64,000 nucleotides of DNA from Lawsonibacter faecis (GCF_014287675.1 NZ_JACOPQ010000006.1:62001-126000); one strand, 5' to 3'. Positions 33,728-43,611 are shown, numbered from the stretch's first letter. Translations and numbers: made by a program. Notes: a model not told the origin generated them from the letters alone.

Positions 33728-34222
33728 TTATCCCCTGGTAATGCCCAGCGCGTTTAAAATCGCCTCTTCCCTGCCGCGCATCCGTGCTCTCTGCGGGCCG
33801 TCGTCCATATGGTCGTAGCCCAGCAGGTGGAGGATGGAGTGTACGGCCAGATAGGCCATCTCCCGCTCCGCTCCGTGGCCGTACTCCTCGCCCTGGGCCG
33901 CCGCCCGCTCCACCGAGAGGACCATGTCCCCCAGCGGCAGCAGCCCGGTGTCCGGGTCTTTCTCGGCGGTCTCCGCCTTGGGGGGGATGCCGGGCGTAAA
34001 TTCAAACATGGGAAAGCTGAGCACGTCGGTGGGGCGGTCCACCCCCCGCTGCTCCAGATTGATCTCATGAATGCCCCTGTCGTCCGTAAGGAGCACGTCC
34101 ACCTCGCAGGGGACGCACACTCCTTCCGCCTCCAATGCGGCAGGGATGACCCGCTGCAAAAGCGCCTCCCAGGGGCCTGTCCCCCCGTCCAGCTCGGATT
34201 CGATGATAATCTCGTGGTTCAT
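33728..34222 (-). CDS. ybeY: Endoribonuclease YbeY
   Basis: The protein has 164 residues. The metal-binding signature H-S-I-L-H-L-L-G-Y-D-H is intact near residue 135. YbeY acts in 16S rRNA 3' maturation and ribosome quality control, often with Era, its downstream neighbour. The start at 34222 has GGGG nine bases upstream; an ATG at 34228 is too close to it. The frame is open to 34426 without support. A consensus promoter lies upstream, needed because the island at 34.5-42.5 kb cuts the gene from phoH. Confidence 0.92.
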   Translation of the reverse strand: MNHEIIIESELDGGTGPWEALLQRVIPAALEAEGVCVPCEVDVLLTDDRGIHEINLEQRGVDRPTDVLSFPMFEFTPGIPPKAETAEKDPDTGLLPLGDMVLSVERAAAQGEEYGHGAEREMAYLAVHSILHLLGYDHMDDGPQRARMRGREEAILNALGITRG

Positions 34223-34298
34223 TTCCATCTTCCCCTCTGCCCCTGCGGGCTGCTCCCGGCTGCGGCATGCCGGCTGTCCGGCGCTGTTGTCGCGCTTT

Positions 34299-34327
34299 AT
34301 TATACACAAGTTCGGCCTGAAGTGCAA
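34299..34327 (-). promoter_or_regulatory. Sigma-A promoter of the ybeY-era operon
   Basis: On the minus strand TTGCAC (34327-34322), a 17-bp spacer and TATAAT (34304-34299). Confidence 0.8.
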
Positions 34328-34500
34328 TGTGCGATTGGAAGCCGGGTCCATAGGCGATCTCTTAATATGATAAGCGCTCTGCCGCCAATTCATTCCCTCT
34401 GTCGGAGCTCGGGGCCCCGGCCGCAATCAGTCCGGTTTATGGTACAGTTTTTCTGCTAGGATCAGTACGGCGAAAAGAGCCGAAATCCTTATAAACCCTC

Positions 34501-34529
34501 TACAGCTATCCGTGGGATTGGTGTATAAT
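34501..34529 (+). promoter_or_regulatory. Probable promoter of the SWIM-MoxR-VWA operon
   Basis: A perfect TATAAT (34524-34529) with a poor -35, TACAGC, at 17 bp. AGGAAAGG precedes the first gene. Confidence 0.5.
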
Positions 34530-34587
34530 GTTGCCTGTATCCACCTCCGGCCGACAATCACCTCTCAGTCAGGAAAGGATGATTTCC

Positions 34588-36030
34588 ATGATACAGATCA
34601 CCCAGCAGATGATCGACGCCCTGGCCCCTAACCCGGCCGCGTCGTCAAATGCCCGCAAGATCTCCCAGAAGGGGGGCTTCATCCGGCTGGAGCGCTCCGC
34701 CGATGAGACCTTTTACCTCGGGGAGTGCACCGGCAGCGGCGCCAGCCGCTACATCACCTCCGCCGATTTCCTGGACCCCGCGGTCCCGGTGTTCCGCTGC
34801 TCCTGCCCAAGCCATCAGTTCCCCTGCAAGCACAGCCTGGCTCTGCTGTGCGAGATGATGGCGGGCAAGCCCTTCGCCGTCTGCGATATTCCGGACGATA
34901 TTCTCCAGAAGCGGGCCAAAAAGGCGGCCAGGGCCGCCAAATCCGAGTCGGATGGGGACGGCGCCGAAGCCCCGAAAGCGCCGCCCAAGGTCAACAGGGC
35001 CGCCCGCACCAAGAAGCTGCAAAGGCAGCTGGAGGGGCTGGAGCTCACCGCCAGGCTGGTGCAGGATTTGATGAACGCGGGCCTGGGCACCATGGGCGGC
35101 ACCGCCCTGGCCACCTACCGGACCCTCGCCAAGCAGCTCGGGGACTACTACCTGCCCGGACCCCAGCGGCTTTTAAACCGGCTCATTTTGGAGATCTCCG
35201 CCTTTCAGAAGGACGGGGACGACGCCCACTACGAGAGCGCCATAGACGTGCTGGAAAAGCTCTGGGCCCTGGTGAAGAAGTCCCGGCAGTACCTGACGGA
35301 GAAGGTGGAGAGCGGTCGGGTGGAGCAGGACGCCAGCCTGCTGTTCGAGGAGCTGGGCGGCGTATGGAAGCTCTCTGAGCTGGAGGCTCTGGGCCTTGCC
35401 AAGCAGAACGCCCGGCTGGCCCAGCTCTCCTTCTGGGTGGCCTTTGACGCCGCCCGGGGCGAGTATATCGACACCGGCTGCTGGGCCGACCTGGACACCG
35501 GCGAGGTGAGCCTTACCTATCACTACCGCCCGGTGAAGGCCCTCAAGTATGTCAAGCAGGAGGACACCTTCTTCGGCGCGGCCCGCATCCCCGCCCTGGC
35601 CTACTACCCCGGCGAGGGCAGCCGCCGGGTGCGCTGGGAGTCCGCCGAGCTGCTTCCCCTTGAGCCGGGGGACTTGGACGGCCTGCGCCGCTGCGCAGCA
35701 TCCGACCTGGCCGCCGAGGTCAAAGCGGCCAAGAACCTGCTGAAGAACACCCTGTCAGGCCCGGCGGTCTACCGCCTGCTGCGATTCGCCCGCATCGGCA
35801 GGGCCGGGGACGTCCTGGCGCTCCAGGATACGGTGGGCGGCACCATCGCCCTGGGGGACCTCCCCGGCATGGAGCCCACCACGGCCCGGCTGACGCTGCT
35901 GCCCGACCCATCCCTGCTGGAGAGCCAGGTCCTGCTGGGGGCCTTCTGGTATGACGGGGCGGAGCGGCGCATGAAGCTCCAGCCGCTGAGCATTGTGACG
36001 GCGGACCAGGTGGTCCGGCTGCTGTACTGA
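34588..36030 (+). CDS. SWIM zinc-finger protein
   Basis: First gene of the plus-strand five-gene operon, 480 residues. A SWIM motif, C-S-C-P-S-H-Q-F-P-C-K-H, lies near residue 71 (C-x-C-xn-C-x-H), a zinc module that binds nucleic acid or protein. A Lys/Ala-rich hinge follows (about 110-150), then a long mixed domain with no family I recognise. SWIM proteins recur beside MoxR ATPases and VWA proteins, probably as a substrate-recognition part. Start 34588 is preferred for spacing from AGGAAAGG; 34579 is possible. Confidence 0.8.
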   Translation: MIQITQQMIDALAPNPAASSNARKISQKGGFIRLERSADETFYLGECTGSGASRYITSADFLDPAVPVFRCSCPSHQFPCKHSLALLCEMMAGKPFAVCDIPDDILQKRAKKAARAAKSESDGDGAEAPKAPPKVNRAARTKKLQRQLEGLELTARLVQDLMNAGLGTMGGTALATYRTLAKQLGDYYLPGPQRLLNRLILEISAFQKDGDDAHYESAIDVLEKLWALVKKSRQYLTEKVESGRVEQDASLLFEELGGVWKLSELEALGLAKQNARLAQLSFWVAFDAARGEYIDTGCWADLDTGEVSLTYHYRPVKALKYVKQEDTFFGAARIPALAYYPGEGSRRVRWESAELLPLEPGDLDGLRRCAASDLAAEVKAAKNLLKNTLSGPAVYRLLRFARIGRAGDVLALQDTVGGTIALGDLPGMEPTTARLTLLPDPSLLESQVLLGAFWYDGAERRMKLQPLSIVTADQVVRLLY

Positions 36031-36043
36031 GGGAGGGACAGAC

Positions 36044-37975
36044 ATGGATTTGACATGCCTATACGAACTGCGGGACCGGCTGCGCTCCGGGGCCATCGCC
36101 GGGGCTGCCCTGGCCGCCGACGACTTCCGTCTGCGGCGGGCCCTCGACGCCCTGGAGCCGCTGGAAAAGGCCGCTCCCGTCTTTGCCAGGCTCGGCCAGC
36201 TCACCCGGAATCTGCTGGCCCCGGACTGTCCCGACCGCGCCGGCGCCCTCCTGGACGCCCTCACCCTGGCCGACGCGGTGCTCTGTACCCAGGGGGCTGT
36301 GGCCGTCCCAGGCGGGGTGGAGTCCCTGGGACTGCCCCGGCGGGGCAGCGCCCTGTCCAACGCGCCCTACTCGGTGCTCGCCCCCCTGCTGGAGGCCCTG
36401 ACCACCTCCGGCGGCGGGCGGTACAGCTTCGTGGTGGACACCCACGACCAGCGGCCCGAGCTCTTCCGGGACTGGCGGGTGAAGGACGCCCTGGTCCAGG
36501 CTCTGGGCGCGGCCTACGCGGAGCTGGCCGACCGGGCTGAGTCGTGGCTCTCCAGCGAGGACGAGACCCTCCTCCCCCTGCTGCGCAGCGGCTTCGACCC
36601 ATGCGGGAAGAAGGACATGGTCCGCCGTGTCCGGGTGATGGAGGCGCTGGCCGGGGCGGAGGCCAACGATTTCTATCTCTCCCAGCTGCCCGAGGCCGAG
36701 AAGGACGTCCGCGCCGCCCTTATCTACGCCCTGCGCCACAGCGAGGGGAATGCCGACAAGCTGGTCGAACTGTGCAAAACCGAGAAGGGCGCCTGCAAAA
36801 AGGCGGCCCACTGGGCCCTGGCCAAGCTGGACGCCCCCGCCGCCTGGGACTACTGGAGCAGACTGGCCACCAAAAAGCCGGATCAGGCGGCGGAGTACAT
36901 GGTCCTCTCCGCCTCGTCCAGGGCCGGTGTTCTGGTGGCGGAGGCCCTGGACCGCCTCCTCGACGGCATGGGAGACGCGCCCACCGCGGAGGATGCCAAC
37001 CGCCTCCAGACCCTGCTCTTCGCCCTTCCGGGCAAAGCCGGTCCGGACATCTGCGCCTGCTACCGCCGCATGGCCGCGCTGGGTACGGCCCTGGACTGGA
37101 AGAGCTTCCCCGGCGCCGGCGGCCAGGAGACGGCCCTGCGCCTGCGGGCCGCCCAGGACGATTTCTCCAGGGACGCGCTGCCCTTCAGCGAGGTGCTGCC
37201 CCTGGTGCTGCGGCGTTCCATCCTGCTGCGCCCCACCCCCGACCTGCTGGCCCTGCCCGGAGAGCTGGAGAGGGTGGGAGAGGCCTCCTATGCCGTCCCC
37301 GCCCTCACCGCGGCCCTTCTCTCCCGCCCGGCGGCGGAGGCCTACGCCCTGGCGGAGCCCTTCCTCAAGCCCGCGGGGCTTCTGAAAAACAAACGTCCGA
37401 AATCGGGCGTCGGCGTCCTCCGCGCCGCGCTGGACGGCTTGCGCTGGGACGAGGCTCACGGCACGCCGGTGTACCGCGTCACCTATACCGATCCCGCCGC
37501 CGGACGGAGCATCGCCTCCGTCCTGCCCCTCCATGAGCCTCTGGACGGCCGCTGGTACGACCGGCTCACCGCGCTGAATTTGGACGACGCACTGGACGGC
37601 GTGCTGGCCCGCCTGATTCCCCAGGCTGATGCGGCGCTGCGCGCCCGGATTGGGGCCTACTTCTACCAGCGGGCCCTGCACACCGACAACAACCGCCGCT
37701 ATCTCCCCTGGCTGCGCGCGTGCGGCTGGAACAAATGCCAGGGCCTGCTGGAGGCCTACTGCAAGCGGCACAAGGTCAACACCTGGGACGTGCGCTCCTA
37801 CCTCTCACAGATGCCGGGCACGGAGGAGGAGCTGGCCGCCGAGGCGGAGCGGGTCCTCGCCCTGATCCGGGAAAAACGGATTGCCGTGGGATCGTGGAAT
37901 CCAACGACCATCCAGCAGTGGCTCACCGACTTAAGGAACGCCGCCCCCATCCAACTGACAGGAGGAAACGCTTAA
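36044..37975 (+). CDS. Large helical-repeat protein of the MoxR-VWA operon (DUF5691-like)
   Basis: The protein has 643 residues, rich in Ala and Leu, with repeated helix pairs resembling HEAT repeats across about residues 180-450. There is no enzyme motif, signal peptide or membrane helix. The position between the SWIM gene and the MoxR ATPase matches the DUF5691 slot in similar operons; the family assignment is from memory of gene order and is tentative. A scaffold role is inferred. The stop overlaps the next start (TAATG). Confidence 0.65.
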   Translation: MDLTCLYELRDRLRSGAIAGAALAADDFRLRRALDALEPLEKAAPVFARLGQLTRNLLAPDCPDRAGALLDALTLADAVLCTQGAVAVPGGVESLGLPRRGSALSNAPYSVLAPLLEALTTSGGGRYSFVVDTHDQRPELFRDWRVKDALVQALGAAYAELADRAESWLSSEDETLLPLLRSGFDPCGKKDMVRRVRVMEALAGAEANDFYLSQLPEAEKDVRAALIYALRHSEGNADKLVELCKTEKGACKKAAHWALAKLDAPAAWDYWSRLATKKPDQAAEYMVLSASSRAGVLVAEALDRLLDGMGDAPTAEDANRLQTLLFALPGKAGPDICACYRRMAALGTALDWKSFPGAGGQETALRLRAAQDDFSRDALPFSEVLPLVLRRSILLRPTPDLLALPGELERVGEASYAVPALTAALLSRPAAEAYALAEPFLKPAGLLKNKRPKSGVGVLRAALDGLRWDEAHGTPVYRVTYTDPAAGRSIASVLPLHEPLDGRWYDRLTALNLDDALDGVLARLIPQADAALRARIGAYFYQRALHTDNNRRYLPWLRACGWNKCQGLLEAYCKRHKVNTWDVRSYLSQMPGTEEELAAEAERVLALIREKRIAVGSWNPTTIQQWLTDLRNAAPIQLTGGNA

Positions 37976-39063
37976 TGGACCATCAGAAGGTACAGCGCCT
38001 GCCCGCCGAGCAGCTCTTCCAGCACGAGCTGGACGCCCTCATTGCCGCAGAGCGGGACGCCGTCCCCACCGGCTGGCGTATGTCGCCGCGCTCGGTGCGG
38101 ACCTATATTTGCGGCGGCAGGGCGGGGAGCACCCCCATCACCCCCAAGTACATCGGCAGCGAGCGCCTGGTGGAGATCGCCATCTCAACCCTGGTGACCG
38201 ACCGGGCCCTCCTCCTCATCGGCGAGCCGGGCACGGCCAAGAGCTGGCTCTCCGAGCACCTCTGCGCCGCCATCAACGGAGACTCCACCAAGGTGGTCCA
38301 GGGCACGGCGGGCACCACCGAGGAGCAGATCCGCTACTCCTGGAACTACGCCATGCTCATCGCCCAGGGCCCCTCCCCCGCCGCCATGCTGAAAAGCCCG
38401 GTCTACCGTGCCATGGAGACCGGCACCGTGGCCCGGCTGGAGGAGATCTCCCGCTGCGCCAGCGAGGTCCAGGACGCGCTGATCTCCATTCTCTCGGAGA
38501 AGCGCATCTCCGTGCCCGAGCTGGGGGTGGAGGTCCCGGCGCAGAAGGGCTTTTCACTTATCGCCACCGCCAACACCCGGGACAAGGGGGTCAACGAGAT
38601 GTCGGCAGCCCTCAAGCGGCGGTTCAACATTGTGGTACTCCCCGCCCCGGCCAGCCTGGAGGCTGAGATGGACATCGTCCGCACCCGGGTGGAGCAGCTC
38701 GCCGGCAGTCTGGATTTGAACGCCGCACTCCCCGCCGGCGAGGTGGTGGAAAAGGTCTGTACCATCTTCCGGGAGCTGCGCTCCGGCCAGACGCTGGATG
38801 GAGCGCAGAAGCTCAAGCCGCCCACGGGAGTCCTCTCCACCGCCGAGGCCATCTCCCTCCTGGCCAACTCCATGGCCCTGGCGGGCAGCTTCGGTGACGG
38901 GCGCATCACCGACGGCGACCTGGCCGCCGGTCTCCAGGGGGCCGTGGTCAAGGATGAGGACAAGGACGGCCTGGCCTGGAAGGAATACCTTGAACATATT
39001 ATGAAAAAGCGGGGCGGCAAATGGGCCGGCCTCTACAGGGAGTGCAAGGAGCTGAACGCCTGA
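37975..39063 (+). CDS. MoxR-family AAA+ ATPase
   Basis: The protein has 362 residues. Walker A G-E-P-G-T-A-K-S lies near residue 82, the Walker B region A-R-L-E-E-I-S-R near residue 160, and sensor-1 I-A-T-A-N-T-R-D near residue 197. A small helical lid domain follows. MoxR ATPases work with VWA proteins to remodel or insert metal into client complexes, as in magnesium chelatase. The operon ends with such a VWA partner. Start and stop both overlap the neighbours by one base, so subunit ratios are probably fixed by coupling. Confidence 0.9.
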   Translation: MDHQKVQRLPAEQLFQHELDALIAAERDAVPTGWRMSPRSVRTYICGGRAGSTPITPKYIGSERLVEIAISTLVTDRALLLIGEPGTAKSWLSEHLCAAINGDSTKVVQGTAGTTEEQIRYSWNYAMLIAQGPSPAAMLKSPVYRAMETGTVARLEEISRCASEVQDALISILSEKRISVPELGVEVPAQKGFSLIATANTRDKGVNEMSAALKRRFNIVVLPAPASLEAEMDIVRTRVEQLAGSLDLNAALPAGEVVEKVCTIFRELRSGQTLDGAQKLKPPTGVLSTAEAISLLANSMALAGSFGDGRITDGDLAAGLQGAVVKDEDKDGLAWKEYLEHIMKKRGGKWAGLYRECKELNA

Positions 39064-41321
39064 TGGAGCTGCCCATCCTGTTCGGCGTGCGGCATCTGTC
39101 CCCCGCCGGGGCCTTCCATCTGCGGCGGCTGCTGGACACTGTCCGGCCCCGGCTGGTGCTGGTGGAGGGGCCCTCCGATCTGAGCGGACAGCTCCCGGAC
39201 ATCACCCGGCCGGAGACCGCGCCCCCCATCGCCATTCTGGCCTATACCCAGGCGGCACCGGTGCGCTCCATTCTCTACCCCTTCGCCGAGTACTCCCCCG
39301 AGTATCAGGCCATCGCCTGGGCCCACGAGCACGGCGCGGAGTGCCGCTTTATGGACCTCCCCTCCGACGTATTCCTGGCCCTGGGTTCGGCCCGCCCGCC
39401 CGTGGACCAGCAGGAGGGAGAGGCCCGCTTCGACGCCTATGCCGCCCTGGACGCCCAGGCGGGGGAGGACGGCCATGAGACCTTCTGGGAGCGTACGCTG
39501 GAGCACGCCACCGACCCGGACGCCTACCGGCTGGGGGCGGCGGAATTCGGCGCCCAGCTTCGCGACCTGACCGCGGGCCGCGAGGGGGACTGGGCGGAGA
39601 CGGTGGTGCGGGAGGCCTATATGCGCCGCGTCATTGAGGACGCCCTGTCCGGCGGATACGCCCCCGGCGAGATTGTGGCGGTGACAGGGGCTTACCATGT
39701 GGAGGGCCTCAAAACCGCCGCGCCCATGACCGACGCCGAGATTGCCGCCCTCCCCCGGGAGCCCTCCAGCCATACCCTCATGCCCTACTCCTACTACCGT
39801 CTCTCAACCCGGTCGGGCTACGGCGCGGGCAACAGGGCGCCCGCCTATTACTCCCTGCTGTGGCAGGGTCTGCAGAAGGGCTCGGGCAGCTGGGCCGCCG
39901 AGAGCTATCTCGCCCGCATCGCCCTGTACCAGCGGGAGAGCGGTACCAGCGTCTCCTCCGCCGAGGTCATCGAGGCGGTGCGGCTGGCCGGGTCCCTTGC
40001 CGCCCTGCGCGGCTCCGGCCGCCCCGCCCTCCGGGATCTGCGGGACGCGGCGGTGACCTGTCTGGGCGGCGGCAGCTTCGCGGCCGTCTCCCGGGCGGTG
40101 GCCAGCGCCGAGATCGGCTCCGCCATCGGCATGCTGCCCGACGGGGTGAGCCGCACCAGCATCCAGGCTGATTTCTACCGCCAGCTCAAGGACCTGAAGC
40201 TGGAGAAGTACCGGGACCTCACCGCCCAGGATCTGCCTCTGGATCTGCGGGAGAACCGGAATGTGAAGACGGCGCGCTCCGCCTTTCTGGACCTGGAGCG
40301 CTCCGCCTTTCTCCACCGGCTGCGGGTGCTGGGGGTCTCCTTCGGCCAGCGCCGGGAGGTGGAGCAGGACAACGCCACCTGGGCGGAGCGCTGGGTCCTC
40401 CGCTGGGCCCCGGAGGCGGAGATCGAGCTGGTGGAGTCCGCTCTCAAGGGGGACACTGTGGCCCAGGCCGCCTCCTTCCAGCTCGGGGAGCGGGTGGAGG
40501 CCGCCGCAGGCATGGCGGACATCGCCGCCGTCATTGAGGACGCCTTCACCTGCGGCATGGCCGGTGCGGTTACCTGCGCCACCGCCGCCCTCCAGGCCAT
40601 GGCGGTGGACGCGGCCGGGCTGGACGATTTGGCCGCCACCGCCCACCGGCTCTCAGTGGTCGTCCAGTACGGCGGCGTCCGCCGGCTGGACAGCGCCCCG
40701 CTGGAGCCCATTCTCAGGCAGATTTACCTGCGCTGCTGTCTCATCCTCAGCACCGCCTGCGCCTGCGACGATACGGGCGCCAAGGTGGTGGCCCAGTCGA
40801 TAGAGCGCGTGAACGCCGCCGCTCTGGCCCACGATTTTCTGGACAACCAGCCCTGGCTGGACGCCCTCACCCAGGTTGCCCGGCGGGACGATTTGAACAC
40901 CAAGCTCTCCGGCTTTGCCGCCGCCATTCTGCTGGAGCGGGGGGCCATGGATGCGCAGAGCCTGGATCTGGAGGTGCGGCGGCGGCTCTCAAGGGGCGTC
41001 CCGGCGGATCTGGGCGCCGGGTGGTTCGAGGGACTCGCCATGAAAAACCGGTACGCCCTCATCGCCCGTCTCCCCCTCTGGCGCAGTCTGTCGGAATACC
41101 TGGACGGTCTGGATGACGAGGAGTTCAAGCGGGCCCTGGTCTTCCTCCGCCGGGCCTTCGCAGACTTCTCCGCCGGAGAGAAGGACGACATTGCGGAAAA
41201 CCTGGGAGAGCTGTGGGGACTCAACAGCCGGCAGGTCAGCGAGGCGGTGAACGCCGCCCTGCCCCACGAGTCCCAGGTTCTGTTGGAGGGGCTTGACAGC
41301 TTTGATTTCGATGATATTTAA
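39063..41321 (+). CDS. DUF5682-like protein of the MoxR-VWA operon
   Basis: The protein has 752 residues. The N-terminus holds G-V-R-H-L-S-P-A-G-A then V-L-V-E-G-P-S-D, and G-A-Y-H-V-E-G-L lies near residue 215. This pattern recalls the TraB/ChaN/erythromycin-esterase-like superfamily, in which such His and Glu residues are catalytic. That link is my inference. The rest is helical and unrecognised. The start overlaps the ATPase stop (TGATG). It may be the effector enzyme of the operon, controlled by the MoxR-VWA pair. Confidence 0.7.
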   Translation: MELPILFGVRHLSPAGAFHLRRLLDTVRPRLVLVEGPSDLSGQLPDITRPETAPPIAILAYTQAAPVRSILYPFAEYSPEYQAIAWAHEHGAECRFMDLPSDVFLALGSARPPVDQQEGEARFDAYAALDAQAGEDGHETFWERTLEHATDPDAYRLGAAEFGAQLRDLTAGREGDWAETVVREAYMRRVIEDALSGGYAPGEIVAVTGAYHVEGLKTAAPMTDAEIAALPREPSSHTLMPYSYYRLSTRSGYGAGNRAPAYYSLLWQGLQKGSGSWAAESYLARIALYQRESGTSVSSAEVIEAVRLAGSLAALRGSGRPALRDLRDAAVTCLGGGSFAAVSRAVASAEIGSAIGMLPDGVSRTSIQADFYRQLKDLKLEKYRDLTAQDLPLDLRENRNVKTARSAFLDLERSAFLHRLRVLGVSFGQRREVEQDNATWAERWVLRWAPEAEIELVESALKGDTVAQAASFQLGERVEAAAGMADIAAVIEDAFTCGMAGAVTCATAALQAMAVDAAGLDDLAATAHRLSVVVQYGGVRRLDSAPLEPILRQIYLRCCLILSTACACDDTGAKVVAQSIERVNAAALAHDFLDNQPWLDALTQVARRDDLNTKLSGFAAAILLERGAMDAQSLDLEVRRRLSRGVPADLGAGWFEGLAMKNRYALIARLPLWRSLSEYLDGLDDEEFKRALVFLRRAFADFSAGEKDDIAENLGELWGLNSRQVSEAVNAALPHESQVLLEGLDSFDFDDI

Positions 41322-41333
41322 GGAGGCGGAGAG

Positions 41334-42521
41334 ATGGACGACGCGACGCGCATCCAGCGCTGGCGGCTCATCCTGGGTCAGGAGAGTCAGGAGCGCTTTA
41401 CCGGCATGGGCGGGGCATCCCTCACCGGTGAGCTGGACCTGATGGACCAGGCCCTGGCCGCCATCTATAACCGCTCCGACGCCGGCGGCTTCGGCTCCCC
41501 CGGCCGGGGGGCGGGGCACGGCCCCTCCAATCCCCAGATCACCCGATGGCTGGGAGATGTGCGCTCTCTCTTCGATAAGGACCTGGTCACCGTCATCCAG
41601 GGGGACGCCATGAACCGCTGCGGCCTCCGGCAGCTCATCTTCGAGCCGGAGCTGCTGGAGAACCTGGAGCCTGACTTGTCCCTCGCCTCGGCCATTCTGA
41701 CCCTGAAGGAGCAGATTCCCAAGCGCAGCAAGGACAGCGTCCGGGCCTTTATCCGAAGGATTGTGGAGGAGATTAACAAGCTCCTGGAACAGGATATCCG
41801 CCGGGCGGTCACCGCCGCGGTGAACCGCCGAAGGCACTCCCCCATCCCCTCCGCTGCGGCGCTGGACTACAGGACTACCATTGCCCGCAACCTCAAAAAC
41901 TATAATCCCCGGCTGAAGACCATCGTCCCGGAGCGCTTCTGGTTCTTTGACAGGACCACCACCTCCGCCGCCAACCGCTGGACGGTCATTCTGGACATTG
42001 ACCAGAGCGGCTCCATGGGGGAGTCGGTCATCTACTCCTCGGTGATGAGCTGCATCCTGGCCAGCATGTCCAGCCTGCAGACCCGGGTGGTGGCCTTCGA
42101 CACCAATGTGGTGGACCTCACCGAGAGATGCGGGGACCCGGTGGACCTGCTCTTCGGCTTCCAACTGGGCGGCGGCACCGATATCGACAAATCGGTGGCC
42201 TACTGCCAGCAATTTGTGGAGAACCCGTCCAAAACCCTCTTCTTCCTCATCACCGATCTGGAGGAGGGAGGCAACCGTGCGGCCCTCCTGCGGCGGCTGG
42301 AGGAGCTGAAGGGCTCCGGCGTCACGGTCGTCTGTCTGCTGGCCCTGGCCGACGGCGGCCGCCCCTACTACGACGCCCAGATGGCTCAGCGGGTGGCGGG
42401 CCTGGGCATCCCCTGCTTCGCCTGCAGCCCGGAGCGGCTGCCCCAGCTGCTGGAACGTGCCTTCCGGGGCCAGGATCTGGCCGCATTCCAAAAGGAGTTT
42501 GAAACGCGGAAGAAATCATAA
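41334..42521 (+). CDS. VWA-domain protein, partner of the MoxR ATPase
   Basis: The protein has 395 residues. A helical N-terminal half precedes a von Willebrand A domain at about residues 215-370 with an intact MIDAS site: D-Q-S-G-S-M-G near residue 225, G-G-G-T-D-I near residue 280 and a downstream D-L-E-E-G-G. Metal-dependent adhesion lets it bind the MoxR ring or a client. AAGGAGG precedes the ATG. It is the last gene, followed by a terminator shared with phoH. Confidence 0.88.
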   Translation: MDDATRIQRWRLILGQESQERFTGMGGASLTGELDLMDQALAAIYNRSDAGGFGSPGRGAGHGPSNPQITRWLGDVRSLFDKDLVTVIQGDAMNRCGLRQLIFEPELLENLEPDLSLASAILTLKEQIPKRSKDSVRAFIRRIVEEINKLLEQDIRRAVTAAVNRRRHSPIPSAAALDYRTTIARNLKNYNPRLKTIVPERFWFFDRTTTSAANRWTVILDIDQSGSMGESVIYSSVMSCILASMSSLQTRVVAFDTNVVDLTERCGDPVDLLFGFQLGGGTDIDKSVAYCQQFVENPSKTLFFLITDLEEGGNRAALLRRLEELKGSGVTVVCLLALADGGRPYYDAQMAQRVAGLGIPCFACSPERLPQLLERAFRGQDLAAFQKEFETRKKS

Positions 42522-42558
42522 AAGTCGGGAACCCACGCTCGTGGGTTCCCGACTTTTT
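42521..42558. terminator. Bidirectional terminator between the VWA gene and phoH
   Basis: AAAAGTCGGGAACCCAC pairs with GTGGGTTCCCGACTTTT, with T-runs on both strands. It closes the two converging operons. Confidence 0.9.
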
Positions 42559-42565
42559 AAGCAGT

Positions 42566-43564
42566 CTATTTCTCATCTCCGGCCGGCCGCCGTCTGCCGT
42601 CCCGCCTGGCCCTCCGGTTCTCGTCGTCCTCATAGGCCTTAATGATCCGCTGGACGATAATATGGCGCACCACGTCCGCCTGATTCAGGCGGCAGATGGC
42701 GATGTCCTCCACGCCGCCCAGAACCCGCATGGCCTCCTTAAGGCCGCTCACCTTGTCGGTGGGCAGGTCAATCTGGGTCACATCGCCGGTGATGACGATT
42801 TTGGATCCGAAGCCCATGCGGGTGAGGAACATCTTCATCTGCTCCCGGGAGGTGTTCTGCGCCTCGTCCAGAATGATAAAGCTGTCGTCCAGGGTGCGAC
42901 CGCGCATATAGGCCAGGGGCGCCACCTCGATGTTGCCCCGCTCCAGGTACTTCTGGTAGGTCTCGGGGCCGAGCATCTCGAAAAGCGCGTCGTAGAGGGG
43001 CCGCAGGTAGGGGTCCACCTTACTCTGGAGGTCGCCCGGCAGAAAGCCCAGCCGCTCCCCCGCCTCCACGGCGGGCCGGGTGAGGATGATGCGGTTGACC
43101 TGCTTGTCCCGGAAGGCGGCCACGGCGGCGGCCACGGCCAGGTAGGTCTTGCCGGTGCCCGCCGGACCGATGCCAAGGGTGACGGTGTTTTTCTTAATGG
43201 CCTCCACATACTTCTTTTGTCCAATGGTCTTGGCCTTGATGGGTTTGCCCTTGGCGGTGACGCACAGGACGTCCCGGGCCAAATCCCCGATGCGGTCCTC
43301 GTTCCCGGAGCGCACCAGGGACACGATGTACCGCACGTTCTGCTCGTTAATGGCCTCGCCCCGGGCGGAGAGGGACATGAGGCCCTCGATGGCCTTCACG
43401 CCGTACATGACGTTCTCCGCCTCGCCGGAGACCTTCAGCTCCCCGTCCCGGCTCACCACCGTGACCGAGAGCTCCCGCTCGATGATGCGGATATTCTCAT
43501 CGAAGGTGCCGAAGATATTGACGGCCTCCTCCATGCGCTCCATACTGATTGTCTGTTCAGTCAA
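42566..43564 (-). CDS. phoH: PhoH-family ATPase
   Basis: The protein has 332 residues. Walker A is G-P-A-G-T-G-K-T near residue 143, and the DEAQ-like Walker B is I-I-L-D-E-A-Q-N near residue 238. PhoH proteins are RNA-linked NTPases of uncertain role that sit before ybeY in most Firmicutes. The start is TTG 43564 behind AAGGAG at nine bases; ATG 43543 is the alternative, and the long frame to 43906 is a shadow of yqfD. In this genome a foreign-looking operon lies between phoH and ybeY. Confidence 0.9.
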   Translation of the reverse strand: MTEQTISMERMEEAVNIFGTFDENIRIIERELSVTVVSRDGELKVSGEAENVMYGVKAIEGLMSLSARGEAINEQNVRYIVSLVRSGNEDRIGDLARDVLCVTAKGKPIKAKTIGQKKYVEAIKKNTVTLGIGPAGTGKTYLAVAAAVAAFRDKQVNRIILTRPAVEAGERLGFLPGDLQSKVDPYLRPLYDALFEMLGPETYQKYLERGNIEVAPLAYMRGRTLDDSFIILDEAQNTSREQMKMFLTRMGFGSKIVITGDVTQIDLPTDKVSGLKEAMRVLGGVEDIAICRLNQADVVRHIIVQRIIKAYEDDENRRARRDGRRRPAGDEK

Positions 43565-43611
43565 GTCGTTACGCTCCTTAGTATCACTCTTCGGCGGGGC
43601 ACGCTCCCGCC

